Below are positions 54,259 to 63,230 of a stretch of 64,000 nucleotides of DNA, in pieces. Position numbers and translations under genes: made by a program. The DNA lies in NCBI GenBank assembly GCA_006383075.2, contig SMNH02000004.1, positions 186,001 to 250,000 on the forward strand, read 5' to 3'. Within the stretch, counting starts at the first letter, position 1, and each line of letters starts with the position of its first letter. The stretch comes from Kordia sp. TARA_039_SRF. GTDB lineage: Bacteria > Bacteroidota > Bacteroidia > Flavobacteriales > Flavobacteriaceae. The notes beneath the pieces are model-generated. The model searched no databases. It was not told the origin of the DNA and saw nothing but the letters and a program-made list of their open reading frames with translations.

Positions 54259-54776
54259 GGTGATTTTTGATTTACGGTTTGAGATGTACGATTGTTGATT
54301 TTTTTAAGTGGTTGAAGATACTGTTTTTTAGATGAATTTAATTTTTAGATTTTGTTAGATTGTTAGATCACTTAGAAACACTTCGCTTTAGACTTGTTTC
54401 GCTTTTAGAGGCGCTTTTTACTAAGACTTGTTAGCGTTTGAAATTTTAGAGTTTACAATCAGAAACTTTATTCTTTCAAACCAAAAATAGATTCCTGCCT
54501 TACTTCGACAAGCTCAGTACAAGTGACAGGAATGACATTTTTTAATGTAACAATTTTAAAATGTAATAATAAACGAACGCATCCCAAAAACATCAAAAGC
54601 AAAACGACGCCAAAATACAAAGAGCGAAAGCGTTATTAACATACTAAAAGCAAAGCGACACTAAAATACAAAGAGCGAAGCGATACCAACATACTAAAGT
54701 ACTAAGAGCGCCAGCGATTCCAACAAGTCTAAAAATCTAAGAGCAAAGCGCATCTAAAAGCGCAGCGTTTCTAACA
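54259..54776. repeat. repeat-rich gap with AGCGAAGCG-type array
   Basis: No gene is seen in this 518-base gap. From 54590 to 54770 runs a degenerate array whose units read like AAAGAGCGAAGCGATACCAA or ATCTAAGAGCAAAGCGCATC. The inverted counterpart (CTTCGCTTTAGACTTGTTTC) is at about 54379-54440. Between them a palindrome TACT-TCGACAAGCTC-AGTA (54501-54519) is framed by ATTCCTG/CAGGAAT (54491-54533). A similar AGCGAAGCGAGTCTAAAA stretch occurs at about 62115-62180. Confidence 0.65.
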
Positions 54777-57365
54777 TCACGCCGAATTACGACTCGCATT
54801 GATATTTCCAAACAGCGAACGTGTCACCATTTTTTCATACACTTCTAACTCCTTTTCGTCTGCATTTTCATCTTTTTGCAATTCGTGAATCTTGCGTAAC
54901 GCGTATTGTTGAATCGTAAGTAACGGCAACACAATCTTTTCGCGGGCATGAATTGAAGCTTTTCCTGCTTGCTCGTTTTCCATCAAGGTTTTGTAACCTG
55001 TTAATTGCAAGAGCATTCGCTTGGTGCGATTGAATTCTTCAAAAATCAACGCCCAAAATTCGCCAAACTCCTCATTATCTTTCATATATGCGGTTAACTT
55101 AAAGAAAGACTTCGTTAAACTCATCATACTATTGGCGAGCAATGTTCGGAAGAAAGACGAGTTTTTGTAGAGTTGTTCCACAGCTTCAAACTGTCCGTTT
55201 TTTTCCATGTATTCCAACGCAGTTCCGACACCGTAAAATCCTGGAACATTTTGTTTAAGCTGACTCCAACTTCCCACAAAAGGAATCGCGCGTAAGTCTG
55301 AAAAATTGAATTCTTTTGATTGCGAACGTTTTGATGGACGACTTCCAATATTGGTCTTTGCATAAAATTTTAAGGTACTCATTCGCTCTAAATACGTTAA
55401 GAATCGCGGATGCTTTTTAAAGGCTACATACGTATCATAACTTACCGAAGCGAGCGTTTCCATTGTCTTTTTATCTTCTTCTGAAAATTCTGGCTTAGCA
55501 CCTGAAAATATTTCATTTGAGATACCTGAGCTCAACAATTGCTCTAAGTTATATTGACACGAATCTAACGTACCAAAATTTGAACTAATCGTTTGTCCTT
55601 GAATCGTCAATTGGATTTCTTCATCTTCAATAGTATTACCCAAGGACGCATAAAACTGATGCGTTTTTCCGCCTCCACGTGCTGGCGGTCCGCCTCTACC
55701 GTCAAAAAAGATAACTTTAATGCCGAATTCACGCGAAATTGCCGTAAGCTCTTCTTTTGCTTTGAAAATACTCCAATTCGCCATTAAATAACCACCATCT
55801 TTGGTTCCGTCGGAGAATCCTAACATGATGTATTGCTTGTTTCCTCTTCGTTTTAAATGTGCCGCATACGCTTCATTCGTGTACAACGTTCGCATCACAG
55901 CTTGCGCTGCTTGTAAATCGGGAACAGTTTCAAATAGCGGTGAAACATCTACATTTGGTACTTTCCAATCGCACAAACGCAACATCGTAAACGCTTCCAT
56001 CACGTGCAATGCCGATTGATTGTTACTGATGATATAACGATTAGCACCACGCTCACCGTTTCGCTCCTGAATGGTTTTCATCGCATAAATGGACGAGATG
56101 GTTGCATTGGTAATTTCATTATCGAAATAATCCGCTTCTACAGTTGCATTAATATGTGTCAGTACTTTTATTTTTTCTGCTTCCGAAGCATTCGCATAAT
56201 CAATTGAAAATAAAGCTTCTCCTCTATTTTTCATGGTGTCTACAATGTTCTCAAACACACCTTGATGCACTCTCGAATCTTGACGAATGTCCAACATCGC
56301 AAAGTGATAACCAAAAAGTTTTACTTTATTGATTACATCATCCAACTCTGTCACAAAAAGCGATTGATGTTCAGCAATAACGACTTCTCGAATAGAATTT
56401 AACTCCGCTTCAAATTCTGGCAAGGACAACATGCCTTCCGTTTTTTGAAAATACACATTGTTGTACAACATGTGTTCTAGGCGTTCCAAACGTTGCTCCA
56501 CGCCTTTAAACGTGAGTCGACGCTTTAGTTTTCGCAGATCTCTGTAATAGTTGATTAAAATTGTATTGCGGAGTCTGTCAGCCACTTTTAAGGTAATTTC
56601 TGTGGTTACAAACGGATTTCCATCACGATCACCACCAGGCCAAAAACCTAAATCAATCACTTGATTATCAACTTCTTCACCTTCAAATATGTTTTTCTGA
56701 ATGTAATCGTATATTTTGCTCGCGGAATGATAGAATACATTTTGCAAGTACCAAATTAAACTTACCGCTTCATCATACGGCGTTGGTTTTTCTTTTTTGA
56801 AAAATGGCGTCTTTCCTAACTGTGCTAATAGTTTTTTGATGGTTAATAAGTCATCTTTTTTGATAGCTTCGGACAAATCGGTAATGATTCCCAAAACTTG
56901 TCCTGGGTAAAACTGTGTTGGATGTGCCGTAAGCACTGGACGCACTTTAAAGCGTTGTAAATGCTCTTTTAAGTTGTCAATTTTATCTTTTTCCTCTGCT
57001 TCTTCCTTTATGTTTCTAAGTGTTCCGCGTCCGTCCATATTATTAACAATGGAAAAAGCAGCATCTTCAACCGCATCAAAAAGTACCACTTGACGTTCAA
57101 TGTATTGAATGAAACGAAATAGCAAATTATTCTTTTCCGTACGCGTTTTGTTGTGATTAACATAACGCTCAAAGAACTTTTCAACGATTTGCGTTGGATT
57201 TTTATCTAGTTCATACCCTTCTGCGCACACATCGCTAAATAAAGGCAACAACGCGCCAGTATTGCTAATGCCGTCAAAAGGTAATGTCATGAAAATACTG
57301 TTATAGATTTGATATTTAGCAGAAACATTTTCTTGAAAACGTTCTAATTTGGGCTTGCGAGACAT
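54777..57365 (-). CDS. ppc: phosphoenolpyruvate carboxylase
   Basis: This enzyme carboxylates PEP to oxaloacetate to refill the TCA cycle. The 862-residue protein has the catalytic His motif in VLTAHPTQFYPGQVL, LGFWPGGDRDGNPFVT, and the glycine-rich loop FFDGRGGPPARGGGKTH. It also shows GFSDGTKDGGYL. The allosteric C-terminus ends NINASRNSA where the family usually has RNTG. It is monocistronic. Confidence 0.96.
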   Translation of the reverse strand: MSRKPKLERFQENVSAKYQIYNSIFMTLPFDGISNTGALLPLFSDVCAEGYELDKNPTQIVEKFFERYVNHNKTRTEKNNLLFRFIQYIERQVVLFDAVEDAAFSIVNNMDGRGTLRNIKEEAEEKDKIDNLKEHLQRFKVRPVLTAHPTQFYPGQVLGIITDLSEAIKKDDLLTIKKLLAQLGKTPFFKKEKPTPYDEAVSLIWYLQNVFYHSASKIYDYIQKNIFEGEEVDNQVIDLGFWPGGDRDGNPFVTTEITLKVADRLRNTILINYYRDLRKLKRRLTFKGVEQRLERLEHMLYNNVYFQKTEGMLSLPEFEAELNSIREVVIAEHQSLFVTELDDVINKVKLFGYHFAMLDIRQDSRVHQGVFENIVDTMKNRGEALFSIDYANASEAEKIKVLTHINATVEADYFDNEITNATISSIYAMKTIQERNGERGANRYIISNNQSALHVMEAFTMLRLCDWKVPNVDVSPLFETVPDLQAAQAVMRTLYTNEAYAAHLKRRGNKQYIMLGFSDGTKDGGYLMANWSIFKAKEELTAISREFGIKVIFFDGRGGPPARGGGKTHQFYASLGNTIEDEEIQLTIQGQTISSNFGTLDSCQYNLEQLLSSGISNEIFSGAKPEFSEEDKKTMETLASVSYDTYVAFKKHPRFLTYLERMSTLKFYAKTNIGSRPSKRSQSKEFNFSDLRAIPFVGSWSQLKQNVPGFYGVGTALEYMEKNGQFEAVEQLYKNSSFFRTLLANSMMSLTKSFFKLTAYMKDNEEFGEFWALIFEEFNRTKRMLLQLTGYKTLMENEQAGKASIHAREKIVLPLLTIQQYALRKIHELQKDENADEKELEVYEKMVTRSLFGNINASRNSA

Positions 57366-57486
57366 ATATTTTTGAAGTTTTGTTTTGATTTTTTATCAAG
57401 AGTCATAAAAATACAATTTTTTCAGCTGAACATAGCTTACAAATTGTAACCGAATTATGATTATATACCAGATTTCCAAACGAAAA

Positions 57487-57513
57487 AACCCTTACACGAA
57501 CAGCGCAAGGGTT
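57487..57513 (-). terminator. intrinsic terminator of the Lrp gene
   Basis: On the minus strand AACCCTT (57513-57507) and AAGGGTT (57493-57487) form a 7-bp stem with a 13-base loop, followed by TTTTTTCG. It lies 31 bases beyond the Lrp-type gene's stop. Confidence 0.75.
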
Positions 57514-57543
57514 ATAAACGTATACTTTTTTCGGTTTTTTTTC

Positions 57544-58023
57544 TTATAAATCGTTAAAAATTGAGTGCATTAAGCGGTTTTTGTCGTTAATGCTTTCTTC
57601 CAACGAAATCATTGTTTCTGTGCGAGATACACCGTCAATATCATCAATCATAAAGATGATGTCTTTTGCGTGTTTCGTGTTTTTGGCACGTACTTTACAG
57701 AAAATATTGAATTTTCCTGTGGTGATGTGCGCTACAGTGATGTATGGAATGGAATGTATTCTTTCTAATACAAACTTTGTTTGCGAAGTCTTTTCCAAGA
57801 AAATACCCACATAAGCAATGAAAGAATATCCTAATTTTTGATAGTCTAACGTTAACGAAGAGCCTTTGATGATGCCTGCTTCTTCTAATTTTTTTACACG
57901 AACGTGAACCGTTCCTGCAGAGATTAATAATTTTTTTGCGATGTCTGTAAATGGAATTCTCGTATTCTCAATCAGCATGTCTAATATCTGATGATCCACC
58001 TCATCTAACCTAAATTTTGCCAT
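57544..58023 (-). CDS. Lrp/AsnC family transcriptional regulator
   Basis: A 159-residue feast/famine regulator. An N-terminal winged helix (LDEVDHQILDMLIENTRIPF, with the recognition helix in ISAGTVHVRVKKLEEAGII) precedes the ligand-binding RAM domain (residues about 70-150; VAHITTGKFNIFCKVRAKNT). Relatives sense amino acids and often bind next to their own genes. The effector cannot be told. The ppc and M14 peptidase genes flank it, each with its own direction and terminator or promoter space. Confidence 0.93.
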   Translation of the reverse strand: MAKFRLDEVDHQILDMLIENTRIPFTDIAKKLLISAGTVHVRVKKLEEAGIIKGSSLTLDYQKLGYSFIAYVGIFLEKTSQTKFVLERIHSIPYITVAHITTGKFNIFCKVRAKNTKHAKDIIFMIDDIDGVSRTETMISLEESINDKNRLMHSIFNDL

Positions 58024-58110
58024 GATTATCTTATATTATTTTTTAAAGATAATGCAAAAAAACCAAAAAAATTCGAATAATAATGCATAAAAACACCTAA
58101 GATATGTTAA

Positions 58111-59250
58111 CTAATTGTCAATTTTATTGAATTTTCTTAAATATTCAACAACTTCATCTTCCAGCGAAAACGATTGAAATATATACTTCTGAGCGATTGC
58201 GTCCTGAAAATCAATTATTTTGTGTGCGAATGATTTTTTTAAGATTTTTTTATCCTCAATGTACGGCTCAAAGTGAATTTTTCCATTTTTAAGCACTTCT
58301 TTGTACATAATTCCCAAATCGAATGGCTCGTTTTGCTCCGTTTGAATGTTTTTTAGAATGATATCGTAATGCTGTTTTTCATTTTCTGGAATTTGAAAAT
58401 AAGCGTCTGTAAACGCGCCTGTAATTTCAGTGGATGAAATGTATTGAATCGACTCCATTAATGCGTAAAAAATCAATTCTCGTGTCTTTTCACGTTGGTA
58501 ATCATCTGGAAAATGTCCTGCTTCAAACAAAACTGTCGGAATTCCGAGCGATTGAAAGGTGTCGCCAACACAATTCAAATTAAAACCATCATCATAACGC
58601 CCTACGTGATTTGGAATGAGTTTTTGCAGCATTTCATTCATCTTCACGATGATTTCCATACTTTTTTTCCGATTCGACGTTACAGAGCGCTGTTCATCTT
58701 CAGAAGGCGTTAAAAAAGATACTATTGCCGATTTATCACGATTTCCTGCACTGAAAATAGTACGCTGTCCGTGTAAATTGAAACAATAATCAGGCTGAAA
58801 TTCATCAAAAACCGTTTTTAAAGCAACACTTTCCGGCTGCGAAAGCGCTTGTGCATCACGATTTAGGTCAATTTCATTCGCGTTGACACGTGTATACGCT
58901 TCCGCACCATCAGGATTTAACAGCGGAATGATACATAAGGTACAATTCGATAGGATTTTTTTAGAAGCTTCTGAATCGTTATTTAAAAAATGTAGCAAAT
59001 CAAAAATAGCCTTTGTTGTTGTCGATTCGTTTCCGTGCATTTGTGACCACATCAATATTTTTTTTTCACCATTTCCAATCGCTAGGGAATGAATAGGACG
59101 ATGTAAAACAGACGTTCCAATTTGTTGCACGCTGACATGAGAAGGCAACTTTTTTAGTAACGGAGAAATTGCATCAAGTGTAATGTACCTGCCGTGTAAT
59201 TGTGTTTCGAAATGTGAGCGATACCAATTCGCTAATGGATGTGTATGCAT
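58111..59250 (-). CDS. M14 family zinc carboxypeptidase
   Basis: A zinc carboxypeptidase-like protein of 379 residues, likely cytoplasmic as no signal is visible. The ATG at 59250 (MHTHPLANWYRSHFETQLHG) is preferred; the frame extends to 59313 but that part overlaps the operator array. Zinc ligands appear in MWSQMHGNESTTT (HGNE), with substrate Asn/Arg in DLNRDAQ and the later GRYDDGFNL. LFEAGHFPDDY holds the catalytic Glu. It is divergent from an XRE regulator, and both are probably regulated from the shared palindrome cluster. Confidence 0.9.
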   Translation of the reverse strand: MHTHPLANWYRSHFETQLHGRYITLDAISPLLKKLPSHVSVQQIGTSVLHRPIHSLAIGNGEKKILMWSQMHGNESTTTKAIFDLLHFLNNDSEASKKILSNCTLCIIPLLNPDGAEAYTRVNANEIDLNRDAQALSQPESVALKTVFDEFQPDYCFNLHGQRTIFSAGNRDKSAIVSFLTPSEDEQRSVTSNRKKSMEIIVKMNEMLQKLIPNHVGRYDDGFNLNCVGDTFQSLGIPTVLFEAGHFPDDYQREKTRELIFYALMESIQYISSTEITGAFTDAYFQIPENEKQHYDIILKNIQTEQNEPFDLGIMYKEVLKNGKIHFEPYIEDKKILKKSFAHKIIDFQDAIAQKYIFQSFSLEDEVVEYLRKFNKIDN

Positions 59251-59269
59251 GAGTATGTGTAAATAAGCG

Positions 59270-59568
59270 TTACAAATGTAAACATTGTATATTTTACAAT
59301 TGTAAACAGTCAAATCAAACCAAAGTGTTTATTGTTGTAAACAGATGTGTTTCGTGATTGTATTACAATAGTATTCATATTCACAAAATTACACTATTCA
59401 ATAGTTTAAATATTTAAAATTATTGTATTTCAAATAGTTAACACCATTTACTTAAAGTGTTAATTAGTAATATTTTATTGTTTACGATTGTAATCTTGTA
59501 CAATTCAAACTTTATATTTACATTTGTAAACATCATTATTCTAAAACTACTGTTTACAATGATAAACA
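59270..59568. promoter_or_regulatory. cluster of TGTTTACA-nn-TGTAAACA palindromes
   Basis: The divergent control region holds five good palindromic sites and one imperfect site: TTACA-AA-TGTAA (59270-59281), TTTACAATTGTAAA (59293-59306), TGTTTA-TTGTTG-TAAACA (59326-59343), GTTTACGATTGTAATC (59480-59495, imperfect), TTTACATTTGTAAA (59517-59530) and TGTTTA-CAATGA-TAAACA (59551-59568), the last overlapping the XRE start codon. This is the layout of an autoregulated repressor. The region between 59345 and 59480 is AT-rich spacer. Confidence 0.8.
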
Positions 59569-59981
59569 CTGACGATTTTACCAAAAGACTCAAAAAAGTC
59601 ATCGATTATTACGACTTATCTGCCTCTGCATTCGCCGATCAATTGGGCGTACAGCGCTCTAGTATTTCACATATTTTATCGGGAAGAAACAAACCGAGTT
59701 TGGAGTTTGTCATGAAGATTTTAAGTAATTTTCCCGAAGTCGAATTGTATTGGTTGTTGAACGGAAAAGGAAATTTTCCAGCGACAGACGAAAACAAAAT
59801 CGCAGCTGCTTCTGCTCCAATTTCCAAACCCAAAACTGAAGAAACTTCTGTACAACAATCATTGTCTTTGGAAGAAAAAGTTATATCCACTATTCCGTCA
59901 CAAACAACTTCTTCAGAAAAGACCATTGATAAAATTGTCATTTTTTACACCGACGGAACTTTTGAAGCGTATCAGAAGTGA
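59559..59981 (+). CDS. XRE family transcriptional regulator
   Basis: A 140-residue DNA-binding protein. The helix-turn-helix is in residues 5-65: FTKRLKKVIDYYDLSASAF, then ADQLGVQRSSISHILSGRNK (recognition helix) and PSLEFVMKILSNFPEVELYW. The C-terminal half (SAPISKPKTEETSVQQS) is polar and low in structure. The ATG at 59559 is chosen; the longer frame from 59457 would start with a hydrophobic stretch translated from the operator region. It is divergent from the M14 peptidase and sits on a palindrome cluster. Confidence 0.9.
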   Translation: MINTDDFTKRLKKVIDYYDLSASAFADQLGVQRSSISHILSGRNKPSLEFVMKILSNFPEVELYWLLNGKGNFPATDENKIAAASAPISKPKTEETSVQQSLSLEEKVISTIPSQTTSSEKTIDKIVIFYTDGTFEAYQK

Positions 59982-60135
59982 TTTCTTTTTTGTTCTTTGT
60001 TCTTTGTTGATTTATTTTTTTAAATGATAGAGTTTTTCATCAAACAACTAATAACTCACAACCGGCAACCAAAATAAAAACAACCAATAACTATTTTACC
60101 TAACTTTGCACAACGCATACAAAAAACGCATTCTA

Positions 60136-60513
60136 GTGAAAAACTACATTTTTAGTATTTGTCTCGCTTTGTTATGTTTCTCTTGCTATGAAACGGAACT
60201 TAATTGCAAAGATTTTAAAACGGGAACTTTTGAATTTACCTATGAAATTGACGGTGTTACCAAAACAGGAAAATCTGTTCGTACAGATACATTGAGCATT
60301 GATTATTACGACAACAAAATTGATACGTTTACGATTCGTTGGGTGAATGAGTGTGAATTTATTGGTAGAAAATTGCGTCCGTTGAATTATCCTGATAGCA
60401 AACCTATTCAGATGAAAATTCTTTCCACCACGGAAAACTCGTATTTGTTAGAATATAATTTGCTAGAAGATCCATCGACAAAAAAACGCGGAACCGTGAT
60501 AAAAATTGACTAA
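60136..60513 (+). CDS. lipoprotein of unknown function
   Basis: A 125-residue lipoprotein starting with GTG at 60136: MKNYIFSICLALLCFSC with the lipidated Cys17. The mature part, ETELNCKDFKTGTFEFTYEI and following, is a small beta-rich domain; I cannot name a family. A TAACTTTG box lies at 60101-60108, an exact TAnnTTTG match. The gene precedes terC by only 2 bases and is probably cotranscribed. Confidence 0.8.
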   Translation: MKNYIFSICLALLCFSCYETELNCKDFKTGTFEFTYEIDGVTKTGKSVRTDTLSIDYYDNKIDTFTIRWVNECEFIGRKLRPLNYPDSKPIQMKILSTTENSYLLEYNLLEDPSTKKRGTVIKID

Positions 60514-60515
60514 TT

Positions 60516-61304
60516 ATGGTAGAATTATTTTCAAATCCAGATGTTTGGGCGGCGATTGTAACGCTGACATTGCTAGAAATTGTATTGGGAATTGACAATA
60601 TTATCTTTATTTCGATTGCCGCAGGAAAATTGCCTGACCAATTACGCAAACGCGCTACCAATATCGGATTAGTACTCGCCATGGCAATGCGAATTCTGTT
60701 ATTGTTCGGAATTTCGTTGTTAGTCGCGATGAAAGCGCCATTTTGGATTATTAACAAATCGTGGATTTCGGGCGGAATTAGTTGGCAAGCTGTGATTTTA
60801 TTTTTTGGGGGAATTTTTCTCTTGTATAAAAGTACCAAGGAAATTCACGAAAAAGTAGTCGATCGCGAACATGATGAACGTGAAGTGAAAAAACAACGTG
60901 CTACTACTCTCTCCAAAGCCATTTTACAAATCACGATGATTAACATTGTGTTTTCTTTCGATTCTATTTTAACTGCGATTGGAATGACCAACGGAATTTC
61001 TTCCAATCCAACTGATGCGTTGATTGTCATGATTATTGCTGTCGTGGCGTCTGTGATTATTATGATGCTGTTTGCAAATCCTGTAGGAACTTTTGTTACT
61101 AAAAATCCGTCGATACAAATTTTAGGATTGTCATTTTTAATTTTGATAGGATTCATGCTGATTGCAGAAGCAGCGCATATTTCACATTTAAAAGTCTTCG
61201 GGCAAACCGTTGGCGCGATTCCAAAAGGGTATTTATACTTCGCTATTGCGTTTTCATTGATGGTAGAGTTCTTGAATTTACGCGCGGTACGAAAGAGTTC
61301 TTGA
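60516..61304 (+). CDS. TerC family integral membrane protein
   Basis: A membrane protein of 262 residues with about seven membrane segments. The TerC signatures are LLEIVLGIDNIIFISIAAGK with its acidic pair, and FSFDSILTAIGMT with a further membrane Asp. A charged loop (EIHEKVVDREHDEREVKK) lies between segments. Relatives affect tellurium resistance, manganese export and protein secretion, so the substrate is not fixed by sequence. Confidence 0.93.
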   Translation: MVELFSNPDVWAAIVTLTLLEIVLGIDNIIFISIAAGKLPDQLRKRATNIGLVLAMAMRILLLFGISLLVAMKAPFWIINKSWISGGISWQAVILFFGGIFLLYKSTKEIHEKVVDREHDEREVKKQRATTLSKAILQITMINIVFSFDSILTAIGMTNGISSNPTDALIVMIIAVVASVIIMMLFANPVGTFVTKNPSIQILGLSFLILIGFMLIAEAAHISHLKVFGQTVGAIPKGYLYFAIAFSLMVEFLNLRAVRKSS

Positions 61305-61708
61305 TTTTTTGTTATTTGTTTTTCGTCATTTGTCTATATGCTCATTTCTTTACACTGAGCTTGTCGAAGTGTTTTTCGGTTTTTGTTTATTCGTGTATTT
61401 GTCACTCTTAACTCATCACTTTTTAGCTTGGTTGCTGATTGCTGATTGCTGATTGCTGGTAAAAGTGTTTTTTCATTTTATATTTTGCGGTTTTACATTT
61501 TAAATTTCGTTATTCGTTATTCGTTATTCGTTATTTGTTTTTTGTCGATTTGTCTTGACTCTTGATTCTTAATTCTTGGCTCTTTGGCGATTTGTCTTTT
61601 GTCTTGGTAATTGATAGTTTTCAACTTATAAATAGTTTTTGAGATTTTTTAGATTGTTTTAAGTGACAAATCGTATTTTTAGGAAAACTTCTATTCAATT
61701 ACACATTT
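61305..61708. repeat. repeat-rich gap with palindrome and short tandem repeats
   Basis: No gene is seen in 404 bases. A palindrome ACACT-GAGCTTGTCGA-AGTGT (61352-61372) matches those at 15976, 54501 and 62029. Two short tandem arrays follow: GCTGATT units (about 61433-61458) and CGTTATT units (about 61508-61540). The rest is degenerate GTCTTGACTCTTGATTCTT-like text shared with 15.9-16.1 and 24.4 kb. Confidence 0.65.
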
Positions 61709-61990
61709 ATGGAAATCACTCGTGAAGATTTTGGCAATAAAGGGCAATTTGTTATTCGAAAGGACAATCAAGAAATTGGAAAAATGACCTATTCTTGGTC
61801 TGGAGAAGACAAATTCATCATTGACCATACGGAAGTCAACGACAATCATGAAGGAAACGGTTACGGAAAACAAATGGTGATGGAAGCCGTGAAATTCGCC
61901 CGAGAAAATAATGTCAAAATTCTACCTTTATGTCCATTCGCAAAACATATCTTCGATAAAAATCGCGATTTAGAAGATGTGAGGTTTTAG
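61709..61990 (+). CDS. GNAT family N-acetyltransferase (YjdJ type)
   Basis: A single-domain 93-residue acetyltransferase of the small GNAT group. The acetyl-CoA loop is in DNHEGNGYGKQMVMEAVKF, and the group's hallmark CPFAKHIFDKN closes the domain. No partner gene is adjacent; the acceptor is unknown. The gene is bracketed by repeat-rich gaps on both sides. Confidence 0.88.
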   Translation: MEITREDFGNKGQFVIRKDNQEIGKMTYSWSGEDKFIIDHTEVNDNHEGNGYGKQMVMEAVKFARENNVKILPLCPFAKHIFDKNRDLEDVRF

Positions 61991-62287
61991 TGTTCTTCGT
62001 TTTTGTCAATTTGTCTGTTCATTTGTTTACACTGAGCTTGCCGAAGTGTTCTTCGTTATTTGTTTTTTGTCGATTTGTTGATTTGTCAAGTTGATTAGCT
62101 TAACATTTATAAAATCTAATAGCAAAGCGGTCTAGATTCTAACAGCGAAGCGAGTCTAAAAGCGTCAGCGAGTCTAAAAACCACGTCTCAAATCGTACAA
62201 TAAGCCTTCTTTACACGTTTTAAGTCGTGCAGCGGCGTTTGATGTTGCAAATTTGTATCCAACAAAACGAAACAAATTTTACGCATC
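61991..62287. repeat. repeat-rich gap with palindrome and AGCGAAGCG repeats
   Basis: No gene is seen in 297 bases. A palindrome ACACT-GAGCTTGCCGA-AGTGT lies at 62029-62049. From 62115 to 62180 run units like AGCAAAGCGGTCTAGATTCT and AGCGAAGCGAGTCTAAAAGC, matching the array at 54.6-54.77 kb. Confidence 0.6.
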
Positions 62288-62776
62288 ATGAAAACGCTCA
62301 AAAAGTATTTCCTAAAAATTACAACTCCCGTTACGCAAAAAGATTGGTTTGCCGATTTGATTTTTGCAAGCATCCGAATTATTGCAGGTGTGATTCTCGC
62401 ATTAGACTTTGGTGCTAGCAAATTTGGAATGCCTTGGACAGAAGAAGGTCAACACCTCAACTTATTTGAAGTTTCCGCATGGTTTCCTGAAGATGTTGCC
62501 AATTATGGCGGAATTTTCGCTGCATTCCCAGTATTCTTTGCGTGGATGGGCGCATTTAGCGAAGCCGTTGGCGGATTGCTACTCGCTATCGGATTTCAAA
62601 CACGCATCGCTTCGTTCCTAATTATGTGTACCATGTTGGTCGCTATTTTTATGCAAAAATGGGGAGAAGGAACGTGGGCAATGCTTCCTGCCATGAGTTT
62701 CTTGTGGATTGCTATTTACAATCTCTATTTAGGTTCTGGTCGTTTCGGAATTGATTATCTCATCAGTAAAAAATAA
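62288..62776 (+). CDS. DoxX family membrane protein
   Basis: A 162-residue protein with four hydrophobic segments typical of the DoxX/DoxD group: FASIRIIAGVILALDFGASK, GGIFAAFPVFFAWMGAFSEA, FLIMCTMLVAIFMQ and the C-terminal AMLPAMSFLWIAIYNLYL. The family is linked to thiol or quinone redox chemistry in the membrane; the exact substrate is unknown. It probably forms a unit with the two following secreted proteins. Confidence 0.9.
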   Translation: MKTLKKYFLKITTPVTQKDWFADLIFASIRIIAGVILALDFGASKFGMPWTEEGQHLNLFEVSAWFPEDVANYGGIFAAFPVFFAWMGAFSEAVGGLLLAIGFQTRIASFLIMCTMLVAIFMQKWGEGTWAMLPAMSFLWIAIYNLYLGSGRFGIDYLISKK

Positions 62777-62819
62777 GCGCATAAACCATCATCCTTCAAT
62801 CTTTTAAATCTCAAAAAAA

Positions 62820-63206
62820 ATGAAACAACTCAAAATCATAGTTGCAACGCTTGTACTGTTCAGTATTGCAAGTTGCGTACAGGAAACGCACGAAAAAAGC
62901 ATCACTTTTAAAGTGGATATGAATGCTATTGATAATGCACAAAATGTTGGTATGAAAGGAAATTTCACAAATCCGTCATGGCAAAAAATGATTCCGCTTA
63001 CGGACGAAAACAACGACGGAATTTACGAAGTAACTATTCGCAGAAAAACAGCTTCAAATGCTATTCAATTCAAATTTGTCAATCAAAATGAGCACTATGA
63101 GTTGAGAGACCAACCGAATCGTTCACTAAAATTGGAATACAAACCGCAAACTATTACCTACGAAACGATTTTTGACGTAAAAGAAGCTACCATCACCACA
63201 AAATAA
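62820..63206 (+). CDS. lipoprotein with glycogen-binding-like fold
   Basis: A 128-residue lipoprotein with signal MKQLKIIVATLVLFSIASC (Cys19). The mature domain resembles an immunoglobulin-like starch/glycogen-binding (CBM48/CBM20-type) fold: VGMKGNFTNPSWQKMIPLTD, ENNDGIYEVTIRR and AIQFKFVNQNEHYEL. The pattern 'GxFt.....W....L.d...dGiyev...' is typical, but the aromatic binding residues cannot be judged without a model. It lies 43 bases after doxX and 24 before the next gene. Confidence 0.78.
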   Translation: MKQLKIIVATLVLFSIASCVQETHEKSITFKVDMNAIDNAQNVGMKGNFTNPSWQKMIPLTDENNDGIYEVTIRRKTASNAIQFKFVNQNEHYELRDQPNRSLKLEYKPQTITYETIFDVKEATITTK

Positions 63207-63230
63207 ATCAACAATTTAACACATACACAA

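Noticed and set aside
59457-59558. N-terminal extension of the XRE regulator encoding a hydrophobic stretch
   Set aside because: It is translated from the operator region; the ATG at 59559 gives the standard XRE N-terminus.
61433-61540. CRISPR-like short repeats (GCTGATT and CGTTATT units)
   Set aside because: They are 7-base tandem repeats without spacers and without cas genes.
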